Counted from the first letter of the stretch, positions 12,546 through 22,534 are shown. The stretch: 23,414 nucleotides of DNA from Welwitschia mirabilis (GCA_051453625.1 JBOZIK010000001.1:224240234-224263647), one strand, 5' to 3'. Program-made: numbers and translations. The notes: generated by a model from the sequence alone, not told the origin.

Positions 12546-13613
12546 ATTCGAATATTTGAAATGCACTTTTCACTAGAATATTATGTTTATGGTAAACATT
12601 GTAAATGCTAAAATATAGATTTTTAATATGATGTTTCATATTTAGTATAGGCTAATTGTTTGAACATTTTTATTAATTTGTGTATTACTTCTAACAAAAG
12701 TAACATTACATCTCTTGTATCTTTTCTTATCTTAAGATTTTATAGATTAAGTTTAGATTGAGCTAAAAGCTTATGTTTATTTCTTTGAGTATATTAACTT
12801 ATTTATTATTCTATAAATCGAAGAGTTTATGCATTTGATTATTAATCTTAGCTTATTTATTCTTGGCTATAATTTGCACTTTAATGAACTATTTTCAAAA
12901 ACCTTCTAATGGCTTACTTTAAGATTAGCATAATTTTGATCTAGAATCCTATGAAATAGGTATAAGAAAAACAAGGTAATCTTTCCATTTAGAATTGGTT
13001 TGTGTACAAAGAAAAAGAAAATTATTATGTATTAAAAAAGGATCTTCTACTTTGTAAAATATGTATGTTTTAGGCATTGCATCTTGGTTGATATAAATGA
13101 AAGGATATTCAGTAGTCTTATGATCATTAGAATTAAAAATGACACAAATAAAGGCTTTACTAGTTTTATGATATTTAAATGTCTTAAGTTGTTTTAAGCA
13201 TGTAGTTAATGTATTTTTTCTTTTCTTTATTTACTTATATTAAACTAATAATCAAGTTTTTATGTACCTGTTGTGATGCAAAATTCTATGATCCTTAAGT
13301 TCTTAAGCAAATCCTTGTCAATCACAAATACTTGCATAAAACACATGCTAATATAGTTATGAGTTAATTCTAATGTCTTAATCCATCAAAGGTACTAGGC
13401 TAGAAGTTAGAGAATTAATTTTACTAAATTATTTTTAGTATTTTTCTGTTTAAGTAAATACAACAAGAATAATGCAGAAATATAATGCAAGATGAATGAT
13501 AATGTAATTCTTATAAATGAGATGCAAATGGAACAACTCTAAATACTAGGTTTATTTGATTACCAATATTTTGTCACCAATATTAATCGTTATAACCTAG
13601 ATCAATTAAAAAA
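12546..13613. other. Unclassified region upstream (minus strand) of the gypsy pol relic
   Basis: The gag-protease part of the gypsy relic would be expected here when reading the minus strand, but I could not recognise a protease or gag motif. No RNA gene or LTR end was seen. Around 13440-13560 the sequence is rich in ATGCA/ATGAAT words, a composition also seen at 14340-14410. Confidence 0.4.
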
Positions 13614-14298
13614 NNNNNNNNNNNNNNNNNNNNNNNNNNNNNNNNNNNNNNNNNNNNNNNNNNNNNNNNNNNNNNNNNNNNNNNNNNNNNNNNNNNNNNN
13701 NNNNNNNNNNNNNNNNNNNNNNNNNNNNNNNNNNNNNNNNNNNNNNNNNNNNNNNNNNNNNNNNNNNNNNNNNNNNNNNNNNNNNNNNNNNNNNNNNNNN
13801 NNNNNNNNNNNNNNNNNNNNNNNNNNNNNNNNNNNNNNNNNNNNNNNNNNNNNNNNNNNNNNNNNNNNNNNNNNNNNNNNNNNNNNNNNNNNNNNNNNNN
13901 NNNNNNNNNNNNNNNNNNNNNNNNNNNNNNNNNNNNNNNNNNNNNNNNNNNNNNNNNNNNNNNNNNNNNNNNNNNNNNNNNNNNNNNNNNNNNNNNNNNN
14001 NNNNNNNNNNNNNNNNNNNNNNNNNNNNNNNNNNNNNNNNNNNNNNNNNNNNNNNNNNNNNNNNNNNNNNNNNNNNNNNNNNNNNNNNNNNNNNNNNNNN
14101 NNNNNNNNNNNNNNNNNNNNNNNNNNNNNNNNNNNNNNNNNNNNNNNNNNNNNNNNNNNNNNNNNNNNNNNNNNNNNNNNNNNNNNNNNNNNNNNNNNNN
14201 NNNNNNNNNNNNNNNNNNNNNNNNNNNNNNNNNNNNNNNNNNNNNNNNNNNNNNNNNNNNNNNNNNATTAATCGTTATAACCTAGATCAATTAAAAAA
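13582..14298. other. 653-N gap (13614-14266) with 32-nt identical flanks
   Basis: The 32 nt at 13582-13613 recur exactly at 14267-14298, starting at the base after the gap. Unlike the 100-N placeholders, this gap has an explicit size. Either the size estimate is wrong and the flanks overlap, or the flanks are two members of a repeat. Confidence 0.85.
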
Positions 14299-14530
14299 TA
14301 ACTATCATTTAATCCTAACCAACATAAGCTATAAGGCATATCAATAAAATATAAATAAATGCAACTGCTATAGGTATGCAAATGCAATATGAAATGAAAT
14401 GCATGTACTAAACTAATAATATCAATCTATCATAGTTGTCCTTACGATCTAGATTAACTATAAAGCTATCACAAAATTATAAGCAATATAAAACATAAGA
14501 GAAATGCATACAATATAAATAAATCAACCT

Positions 14531-14536
14531 TTTATT
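14531..14536 (-). promoter_or_regulatory. Polyadenylation signal AATAAA in the LTR
   Basis: AATAAA on the minus strand, about 170 nt downstream of the LTR TATA box, where the R/U5 boundary of an LTR is expected. Position and orientation agree with the promoter elements; as a six-base motif in AT-rich DNA it is weak alone. Confidence 0.45.
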
Positions 14537-14705
14537 AATCACAAATAAGCATCCACGTATAGATCAGCAACACCTTAATGGAGGATACATAGGCCACTAC
14601 TAAGAAAGACTTTTCTTTATAGCTAGGATGGATTTGTTACCCTTTAATCTTCCATCACAAGATTTTAGGTATAACAGATGGCCCAAATGGAAGTGAATGC
14701 AAGGT

Positions 14706-14716
14706 GGTATTTATAG
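14706..14716 (-). promoter_or_regulatory. TATA box of the LTR promoter
   Basis: Minus strand CTATAAATACC, followed downstream by a C-rich, less AT-biased stretch that fits a transcription start about 30 nt further on (near 14685). It matches the plant TATA consensus and lies between the G-box and the AATAAA signal in the right order. Confidence 0.5.
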
Positions 14717-14785
14717 TTCTACATAGAAGATACTAGAAACAAAACCCTAAAAGTAAAAAAGAAAATACTAGTAACCCAAATGGGA

Positions 14786-14791
14786 CACGTG
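14786..14791. promoter_or_regulatory. G-box (CACGTG) in the LTR U3
   Basis: Palindromic CACGTG inside GGGACACGTGACCCC, about 70 bp upstream of the minus-strand TATA box. In plants such G-box/ABRE-type sites bind bZIP and bHLH factors. It retains a CpG in a region where CpG is almost absent. Function is inferred from motif and position only. Confidence 0.4.
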
Positions 14792-15230
14792 ACCCCATTA
14801 TGAAGATAATAAATTGTATTCATTATCATATAAAATAAGTATCATCCTAACTATCATCCAGATGATTATGAGAATAATGCCTCGTAACAAAGGATGACTT
14901 TTTAGATTTCATTCCTAGCCCATTTTAGCATCCCTGTAAACTCAAAATTTATTGTCATCTAGCACTGTTGTTTAGACAACCACATGAATGGAATTTTCTT
15001 AAGTTCTCTAGTTAAGGAAAATTAGCCTCTTGGATCATTAGACTCCTTTGTAGAATGCTAAGTATTAGAATCTACATGAAATGCCTTAGAATGCATTAAG
15101 AGTTTGCATGTTTTTATGATTATCTCATTAGTTTTCAATAATCATTAGAAATCCATCTAAACTTATTTAAATGTCCTAAAACAATACTCAAAATACCATA
15201 TTAAATATATATAATTTGACTTCACAACAT

Positions 15231-15243
15231 AGCCCTCCACTTA
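15231..15243 (-). other. Polypurine tract (plus-strand primer site)
   Basis: Minus-strand AAGTGGAGGGCTA lies directly against the LTR start TG at 15229. In LTR retrotransposons this purine-rich RNA survives RNase H and primes second-strand synthesis, so it marks the upstream edge of a 3' LTR. It has one T interruption, which is common in plant elements. Confidence 0.5.
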
Positions 15244-15872
15244 ACTTTATCAGCGCCTTACTAAGTAAGCAAAAAAATACAAATTATGAGCCAAATTAAC
15301 TAATATAAATAGTAACTAGGAAACATAAATTAAGTTCAAAAATCTTACCATGCAAGATCAAATATCAAAAATTGATGAATTGATGTATTACCTTGACTGA
15401 ATGTATAATAGGGCTATTGTCTCTTTTGTCATCTAGATGGCCATGGGGATAGTAGGCTCAAAAAATTAGAATGAAAATCAAGTGCTTATAAACATAGTCA
15501 TTAAAAAAAAAATTAGAGTACTATGATCTGCCTTATCTCCTCATTTAAATCATTTATTACATCACAAAAATAGAAATTGAATGCCATACACAAAGATCAT
15601 TATAATATATAACTATGATAACTTACAAAAATGATATGTATGTATAATCAAAACAAAGATAAGTTAAAATGATGTATACAAAATAATTAGTATGTTTTAA
15701 GTTTACTCCACAAGAGGTAAATACATCAGAGATAATCATAACATCAGTCCTCTCATGGTGCTATAGTGAAATATACATAAATGCTTATAGGTAAAGTTGG
15801 AAAGGAAGGATGCTGCTCCTCAATTGAAAAGTACACATTAAAAGTTGCTAAAATGAATTATTTAGCTTACTT
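15244..15872. other. Non-coding spacer between env-like frame and LTR
   Basis: No reading frame or motif was recognised. By position it would be the 3' untranslated part of the minus-strand element, between the coiled-coil end of the frame at 15973-17625 and the polypurine tract. Confidence 0.4.
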
Positions 15873-15972
15873 NNNNNNNNNNNNNNNNNNNNNNNNNNNN
15901 NNNNNNNNNNNNNNNNNNNNNNNNNNNNNNNNNNNNNNNNNNNNNNNNNNNNNNNNNNNNNNNNNNNNNNNN
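15873..15972. other. Assembly gap, 100 N
   Basis: A 100-N placeholder. Unlike most other gaps here I do not see the same sequence on both flanks, so real sequence may be missing. It cuts off the C-terminal end of the minus-strand frame that starts at 17625. Confidence 0.95.
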
Positions 15973-17625
15973 CTTCCCCTAGATCTGCACTTCCTCTAGA
16001 AGGTCCATGGTGATGTTTTGCTCAACATGCATCACTTTCTCTTCTATAGCTATCATCTACTCTTTGATCTCTCATATATACTACTTAATTAAATTCATCT
16101 TCTACTTGAGTGTAGTCAATATGTATCATACCTCTGTGAAGCCCTAGTTCATGGTCTCCTAAATCTCCTAGATTGAACATGTAAGAAAAGCCTATAACTA
16201 GTTTGATATAATACTGATCATAGGTCTTGGATCTACTATATCTCTACCTATTTAGGGATTTGGATGGCCATGTCTTGCAAGTATTGCACTAAAGTCTGCA
16301 AATGAGGTAGCTAGTGCTCATCTATTGGCTTTGAAATCCTACAATAATAGAAGATAAGGGAAATAAGGTAAGGGTATTCTAACATCTATATGTGTCATTN
16401 NNNNNNNNNNNNNNNNNNNNNNNNNNNNNNNNNNNNNNNNNNNNNNNNNNNNNNNNNNNNNNNNNNNNNNNNNNNNNNNNNNNNNNNNNNNNNNNNNNNN
16501 NNNNNNNNNNNNNNNNNNNNNNNNNNNNNNNNNNNNNNNNNNNNNNNNNNNNNNNNNNNNNNNNNNNNNNNNNNNNNNNNNNNNNNNNNNNNNNNNNNNN
16601 NNNNNNNNNNNNNNNNNNNNNNNNNNNNNNNNNNNNNNNNNNNNNNNNNNNNNNNNNNNNNNNNNNNNNNNNNNNNNNNNNNNNNNNNNNNNNNNNNNNN
16701 NNNNNNNNNNNNNNNNNNNNNNNNNNNNNNNNNNNNNNNNNNNNNNNNNNNNNNNNNNNNNNNNNNNNNNNNNNNNNNNNNNNNNNNNNNNNNNNNNNNN
16801 NNNNNNNNNNNNNNNNNNNNNNNNNNNNNNNNNNNNNNNNNNNNNNNNNNNNNNNNNNNNNNNNNNNNNNNNNNNNNNNNNNNNNNNNNNCTTAACTATG
16901 ACTTGCAACCTCCTCCACATAAAAGAGGCTAGGTCCATCTACTCCTCTTCCTAAAATAGTGCCAAGTTCTACAATTGTGATACCATGTAGCAACTATCAT
17001 GAAATGATGGAAGAATGTTGTAAACCAGCCCTCTATGGAGGATCCTATAGGCTACTAGTAGATGAGTCATCAACACTTCCAACCTATAGCTTGTCACATC
17101 TGATGGAATATTAAGTGTTGAGCCATATGCACAGTGCTCCTTTATGCCTCTTGAAGAATGTGTATGAGTTCTTCCAAGGCCTCCTAATCTCGTAGCAAGT
17201 GTAATATGCCTTGAAAAAATGAAGACCATATGCCCATTAATAGTAGATAAAATAATGTCCACCATCTATCTATCTACATCTCGTCTCTTCTTTATGTATA
17301 TAGTATCATAAAATTCTATAATATCTGATGTGAAGTAAGTCTCACTTACATCCAAGATCCATCATAATTGAAGGTTTATTAGACTCTAGTCCATATCAAA
17401 CTTAATCCTACTTCTAAAATTGGCAAAATGCCTCTCACCTCTAATGGTTGTAGTTTAAATAGACTGTGATTGAGCTTGATAAGGAGGAAATGGTTTAGGT
17501 TAGCCCTCTAAATAACTAGTGGTACAATTGGCCTAAGTGGTGCTTGAGCTAAATTCGCAGCCTCTATCTTGACCTAGTAAGCTATTATCTAGTGTATGGC
17601 CTATTAAAGAATACCCATAATTCAT
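15973..17625 (-). pseudogene. Decayed env-like / 'putative plant transposon protein' frame with coiled-coil C-terminus
   Basis: A long minus-strand frame runs from ATG at 17625 down to the gap at 15972, interrupted by about 20 stops. The first ~245 codons (17625-16891) stay in one frame: an N-terminal polar leader, then RGERHFANFRSRIKF (about 17415), DIIEFYDTIY (about 17315) and YRILHRGLVYNILPSFHDS (about 17010-17060). The order and spacing resemble the plant-specific domain annotated as putative plant transposon protein or envelope-like protein of Athila-class gypsy elements. Across a 491-N gap (16400-16890) the frame is preserved. The C-terminal part (16330-15973) is rich in Leu/Ile heptads, for example IKE, stop, MIAIEEKVMHVEQNI, and looks like a coiled coil; a short stretch near 16190-16330 reads better in a second frame. 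Of 19 stops counted in the two clearest parts, 14 are TAG. Family assignment is from pattern memory. Confidence 0.55.
16400..16890. other. 491-N gap inside the env-like frame
   Basis: A sized gap rather than a 100-N placeholder. The minus-strand reading frames on the two sides are in the same register across it, so the estimated size is compatible with uninterrupted coding sequence underneath. Confidence 0.9.
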
Positions 17626-19943
17626 ATCACATGGATAATATTAAACCATAATTAGATTAATATGTCACATATGTATATCATGAAAGTTGAAAATGAACCT
17701 CATAATTAAAATTTTTACTCAAAAATATGTGTTGCACCCCACATGTGAATCAATATGTCCCTTATTGCATTAATGTACAAAGAAAAAGAGAAAAACACAA
17801 TTTTGGGTGCAAGTATGTAAAATAGGTGGACCTTGAATAAGTGTAATATAAAAGTTCCTAAATTAAAAAACTAATCTAGTATAAGTGTAGAGCTTATCAC
17901 GCTAACTGTTTTGATGTTTCATTAAATAGTATGAGAAAATGAGTTCAAAGATAAATCCTAATTTTATCTTACAAAATGCATAAATTTAGTTTTCTTGAAA
18001 AATACATAGTGAATTTTAAATTTTTTAGCCTAAAATGATGAGAACAAGAAACTAAATAGTTTATATGAAAAATACACTTTGAAAGCTCAAAATAATGAAA
18101 ATAATAAGTATGGATGAAACATACCTTATTTTAAACAAATCGGCTGATAATAAAAATCTAAACGTCCAATTTGAGCAAACAACTCATTAAAGATGTTGGT
18201 GTATCATAGAGAATAATTCCCTCATCAAAGAATGGTCAAAAATAATCTCAAAATGATGAAAAATGAAGAGGAAAAAGATTTTTTGTGATTTTATTATGCT
18301 ATCGTCTGGTGTATTACCTAGATGAAAATCCTAAGATAACTCTTAGAAAATATTAAAGCATCATCCCTCCTATCGTCTTGATGAACAGGTGAATAATAGG
18401 CCTCTTAGAAAGATCCAAAAAAAATAAATTCAAAGAAAAGTAAAATAGTCAATGATAGCAATAGTAATACCTTAGAAAGTAATCATGAACTCCAAGAGAT
18501 AAGTAAAAGCTTTAGAGGTAAAGGAGGCAAAATTTAAAAGAAATCTAGTTAAGAGAAAATGCAATAAGTATAAAAAAGCACAAATCCTAAAATATACCTA
18601 AACTCAAAATCATTCAAGACTATCAAGTAGGTGTGCTGAAACTCAAAAATATGTTAAAGGAACATATGGAAGAAATGTCATCATGGGCTAAAGGCATGTC
18701 ATCTATCAAAATGCTAAAAGAAGGTTAACCTTGATAGATAAAAACCATGAGTAAAATAAAACAATAAGAAAACTACTGAATGATGAAGTCCTAAGTATTG
18801 TAATGACAAAGTAAGAAAATTTCTTTAAAATACCAAGCAAAATAACTAGGGAAAAACAAAAAGTAAAAATAGACAACTAAGAACATGAAAAATATTGTTT
18901 ACCTATCTTAAATTCTAACCTAGTAAAATCCCTTTGTAGAAATCATAAAATAATTTGGTTAATGATGCACGGCATGATGTAAAAACTTCATAAAGTACCA
19001 CTAAAATAGGCAGTGATTATAAAAATGCCAAGTATATCTAATGTTCTTAATTAATGAATGATAAGATCAAAAGCTATTCAAATATGGACTCACTTGCTTA
19101 CATTCCAAGATATACTAGAATCCTAAAAAGTAAAATAATCATGTGGGAGTACTATATGCACAATGATTCTTGGAAATAAGCGATGCCTTTAATGACACTA
19201 GGGATATCACTAATTCAATAACCTTTAAGTGATAATTATTACCATGATGAGGGAATTGCAACCACTATCAGAGTAGTAAGGACTTACAAGGCATGACTAA
19301 TTAAACATCCAGTGGAATTCCTATTTCCACTAACACTACCAAGGTCCCTCTTGGGAAAATGTTCCCTAGTGTAGTAAGACATCATAGTGACCATGTTCTT
19401 TAGCTTATATAATTGAAATAAATATATCCTACATGACTAAGTACTATTAAGGATGGAGGTGAAGGAATAAGATGATAAACAAAGGAGGACATACCCAAAT
19501 AACTAAAGACTTACATCATTGAGAGAAAATAAAAGAACTAAGAAATCTTTCTTCAAAATGAAGTTCACAAATATACANNNNNNNNNNNNNNNNNNNNNNN
19601 NNNNNNNNNNNNNNNNNNNNNNNNNNNNNNNNNNNNNNNNNNNNNNNNNNNNNNNNNNNNNNNNNNNNNNNNNNNNNACCCAAATAACTAAAGACTCACA
19701 TCATTGAGAGAAAATAAAAGAACTAAGGAATCTTTCTTCAAAATGAAGTTTACAAACATACAAATGTTTTAAGATTAGATGAATCCAATATTATTACTTT
19801 GAAATTCCCAATTCAAAGATTACTCATGATAAATTCATAAAGTAATACATAAGTCAAGTAAAAGATGTTCAAATGATAGCATGACATCAACCAAAGAAAT
19901 TGGCTAAGAAATAATTTAGACAATGATAGAAGTGAAATCCCCC
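17626..19943. other. Spacer between integrase relic and env-like frame; unclassified
   Basis: About 2.2 kb without recognisable coding sequence. In envelope-class plant gypsy elements a non-coding spacer between pol and the env-like ORF is usual, which would explain it if the two relics belong together. Alternatively the part just below 19922 is the 3' LTR of the integrase-bearing element: a minus-strand TATATAAGC lies at 19404-19412, but no poly-A signal or LTR partner was found. Part of it is duplicated around a gap at 19578-19677. Confidence 0.4.
19493..19762. other. 100-N gap (19578-19677) with 85-nt duplicated flanks
   Basis: Bases 19493-19577 recur at 19678-19762 with four substitutions by hand alignment (about 4.7%), three of them C/T and one A/G. 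The copies abut the N run on both sides, the same pattern as at the other gaps in this window. Confidence 0.9.
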
Positions 19944-19954
19944 TCATTGAGGGG
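19938..19954. other. GC-rich palindrome and purine tract at the pol stop codon
   Basis: CCCCTCA (19940-19946), one base, TGAGGGG (19948-19954) form a perfect 7-bp inverted repeat in otherwise AT-rich DNA. On the minus strand it overlaps the TGA that ends the integrase frame (19944-19946) and yields GAGGGGGA, a purine run that could be a polypurine tract for this element. Confidence 0.55.
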
Positions 19955-20065
19955 AAGCTTCCAAGATAAGTGCTTCTATCATGTTCAAGGTTTGATCGAT
20001 AAGTAACTCATAGACTTTTAACCTTTTTTTGTCAACTTTATAAATTTCTCGAGTGTTTAAATCAG

Positions 20066-20243
20066 AGACTTTAACTAAGCCATTATAATGTACTTTTTTT
20101 AAAANNNNNNNNNNNNNNNNNNNNNNNNNNNNNNNNNNNNNNNNNNNNNNNNNNNNNNNNNNNNNNNNNNNNNNNNNNNNNNNNNNNNNNNNNNNNNNNN
20201 NNNNAGACTTTAACTAAGCCATTATAATGTACTTTTTTTAAAA
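20066..20243. other. 100-N gap (20105-20204) with 39-nt identical flanks
   Basis: Bases 20066-20104 recur exactly at 20205-20243. The sequence encodes part of the integrase C-terminus (NGLVKV) on both sides, so merging them restores a single continuous relic. Confidence 0.92.
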
Positions 20244-20486
20244 TATAAGGATCTAACTATTTAGAAGTTAACTTGTTGTGTAAAAGATGCACTTGATATT
20301 GTATAAAAAGACTATTTAACCTAGTTCAAATTGCTTATGAGTTAACTTTTTATTATGTTTGAACTTGGCTTAGGCTTTATGAATAAGTTGATGATGAATA
20401 AGACAAGTACCTTTTTCATCTAAGTGATAAAGCTGGGCTAATCGAGTCTTATGATTTTCATCTAAGTTCATAAGATTAAGTTGATA

Positions 20487-21163
20487 AGTAGAATAATAAG
20501 AGTTATAGCAAATATCAGCTGGCAAGACATAAACTTTTTCATACCCAAGTTCATAAGGTAAAGAGCTAAGATAATTTTACGAAGTAGTATGGTAAGTCCA
20601 AAAAACATCATTGAGTTTAGAAGCCCAAGTTTTCTTATAATAGAGAAAATTTTCTAGAGAATATTCTTAATTTACCTATTTGCATTCTTAGCTTAGCCAT
20701 TAAATTAGGGATGATAAGTATAGGCAATTCAATATTCAATTCCAATGGATGAGAGAAGTATCTAAAAAAGATAANNNNNNNNNNNNNNNNNNNNNNNNNN
20801 NNNNNNNNNNNNNNNNNNNNNNNNNNNNNNNNNNNNNNNNNNNNNNNNNNNNNNNNNNNNNNNNNNNNNNNNNNAGTAGAATAATAAGAGTTAGAGCAAA
20901 TATCAACTGACAAGACATAAACTTTTTCATACCCAAGTTCATAAGGTAAAAAGCTAAGATAATTTTACTAAGTAGTATGGTAAGTCCAAAAAACATCATT
21001 GAGTTTAGAAGCTCAAGTTTTCTTATTAATAGAGAAAATTTTCTAGAGAATATTCTTAATTTACCTATTTGCATTTTTAGCTTAGCCATTAAATTAGGGA
21101 TGATAAGTATAGGAAATTCAGTATTCAATTCCAATGGATGAGAGAAGTATCTAAAAAAGATAA
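20487..21163. other. 100-N gap (20775-20874) with 288-nt duplicated flanks
   Basis: Bases 20487-20774 recur at 20875-21163 with nine substitutions and one single-base indel by hand alignment (about 3.5%). Both copies encode the same segment of the integrase relic, from the HPxxNG block to the LNDVFWTY block and beyond. The copies differ in coding consequence: TGG at 20625-20627 in the left copy is TGA at 21013-21015 in the right copy. Confidence 0.92.
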
Positions 21164-21440
21164 TGACAAAAATAAGTTTCTTGATCATTAATCAGGATTT
21201 TAGAAAAATTAAAGTACTAAAAGATATAAGTTCAGACAAAATTACAAATGGTTTAGGCATCATTTGTGGTAGTAGGAATAGCTTCAACTCACTTAGTGAC
21301 ACAATCAATAGCCACTAAGATGTAATTTTTATGATGCGAAAGTGGTTTAATAAGGCTTATAAAGTCAATCTCCTAACAGTCAAAAGGTTCACATTCAAGA
21401 ATAGATTTAAAGAGCATATCTTGTGAGTGAGTTATGCTAC

Positions 21441-22527
21441 TGTCACAACCTAGTCTTGGGATGGACTTCAAAAGAACAAAAAGAACATGATTCTTTTTTT
21501 AATATATTTACTTACATAACTTAATTATTCATTACAAGGAATTAATTATTTTATAACTAAGAGAATACCTCTCAGTTACCCATAAGGTACATCTTAAGAG
21601 AACTATATGAGGATAGCTCATAGGTCTAACACCACATCCCATCTTTGGTTATTTAGCAATCTCATTTAGAAACACATTAGAGGAGTGTATAAGTTGCAGT
21701 TAAATGGCTAGTTGTACCAACAGTAAGAAACCATGCCTATGTATCTTCATTCAAAGGAGTTCAGACCACACATAGTTCTATCTTAGACTTCATTCCCCTA
21801 TCCACTGATACGCATGAGCATATGATAGAACAACGTAGTCTGTGTTAGTGGCATATGGATAAAATTATGTATAAAATAAAGCAAGAATATAATATTCAAC
21901 TCAACCAAAAGAAGTACATGGTGACACATTTGAATGAAATGACATCAAAAGATATTAGATAAAAATATATATACATAAGCATCATATCTATGTCTAAAAA
22001 TATAAGAGACAGCCTGTCAGAAACTCTTGAGGTCACAATATTCATTTCTAATAAGGAATTCTAATGCATGAATGATGACAATGCATATGTATATTAACAT
22101 AAACCATATATGGGTACCCAAATGTATATATAGTGTGAACCCTCTAGTTACTTAGCCAAAATTTATCCATTAGACACATAGAAGCTAAGCATGTTAAGAA
22201 GTCCTTTGACTCTATTTCTCATCTTAGTCTACGCCAACTAGAGGGATGAATATATATACNNNNNNNNNNNNNNNNNNNNNNNNNNNNNNNNNNNNNNNNN
22301 NNNNNNNNNNNNNNNNNNNNNNNNNNNNNNNNNNNNNNNNNNNNNNNNNNNNNNNNNNNNNNNNNNNNNNNNNNNNNNNNNNNNNNNNNNNNNNNNNNNN
22401 NNNNNNNNNNNNNNNNNNNNNNNNNNNCTCCTTGTATAACATGATATAATGAATCTAATAATATGTCAAAATATAAGTTTTCCAAAGGAACTAGTCCATA
22501 TTCCACTGAATTAGATTACTAGTCTCA
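21441..22527 (+). mobile_element. 5' LTR of a plus-strand LTR retrotransposon inserted into the integrase relic
   Basis: The integrase reading frame ends abruptly at 21440 and is followed by TGTCACAACCTAGTCTTGGG, a typical gypsy-type LTR start. A TATATATAG motif lies at 22125-22133. The segment ends AGTCTCA at 22527, seven bases before a degenerate tRNA-type primer-binding site at 22535. Start TG, end CA and adjacent primer site together define a 5' LTR of about 1.09 kb including a 168-N gap (22260-22427). The five bases GCTAC before the start (21436-21440) would be the target-site copy; the other copy lies outside the window. Confidence 0.62.
22260..22427. other. 168-N gap inside the LTR
   Basis: A sized gap; flanks are not obviously duplicated. 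It removes the LTR segment roughly 130-300 bp downstream of the candidate TATA box. Confidence 0.95.
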
Positions 22528-22534
22528 ATAGACT

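Larger units (their letters stand above)
14500..15229 (-). mobile_element. LTR of a gypsy-type retrotransposon, minus strand (3' LTR by its polypurine tract)
   Basis: Read on the minus strand, an AGTGGAGGG purine tract and CTA are followed by TGTTGTGAAGTC at 15229, the expected junction between a polypurine tract and an LTR beginning TG. Inside follow, in functional order, a G-box (14786-14791), a TATA box CTATAAATACC (14706-14716) and AATAAA (14531-14536). The TATA to poly-A-signal distance of about 170 nt implies an R region of roughly 150 nt. The left (3') end is not resolved because no clear CA terminus or second copy was found; the LTR may extend further left, towards 14270. It may terminate the element that carries the env-like frame at 15973-17625. 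Confidence 0.6.
19944..21440 (-). pseudogene. Ty3/gypsy integrase relic (catalytic core to C-terminus)
   Basis: Minus-strand C-terminal part of a gypsy pol. Landmarks in order: EIDFISLI (first catalytic Asp at 21364-21366); NYILVAIDCVTK, stop, VEAIPT near 21260-21320; LINDQETYFCH (second Asp at 21184-21186); YHP, stop, FNG, stop, AKNANR near 21065-21100; then ASKLNDVFWTYHTT, LNLMNLDENHKTRLAQLYHL and finally NGLVKVSDLNTREIYKV with KRLKVYE, ending at TGA 19944-19946. The Asp-Asp spacing is 60 codons, and the position 36 codons after the second Asp, where the catalytic Glu of D-D-35-E should be, is Lys. The zinc-finger N-terminus is cut off by an LTR inserted at 21441. Two gaps with duplicated flanks interrupt it. 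The last ~50 codons are stop-free. Dead, but clearly gypsy (Athila/Tat group). Confidence 0.85.

Noticed and set aside
16979-16995. GATACCATGTAGCA read as a reverse primer-binding site next to an LTR
   Set aside because: The minus strand reads TGGTATCA here, but the same bases lie inside one continuous env-like frame that continues on both sides, so the match is probably chance.
16969-17265. 98-codon minus-strand frame as an independent gene
   Set aside because: It is one stop-free segment of the longer env-like relic; the same frame continues on both sides past single stop codons.
15973-17625. Alternative genetic code in which TAG encodes Gln
   Set aside because: Many stops are TAG at Gln-like positions, but TAA and TGA also interrupt this and the neighbouring relics, frameshifts occur and catalytic residues are lost, so decay is the simpler explanation.
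20635-21188. Minus-strand frames of 92 and 150 codons as separate duplicated genes
   Set aside because: They are out-of-frame readings of the integrase relic, appearing twice because the flanks of the 20775-20874 gap are duplicated, and extended artificially through N.
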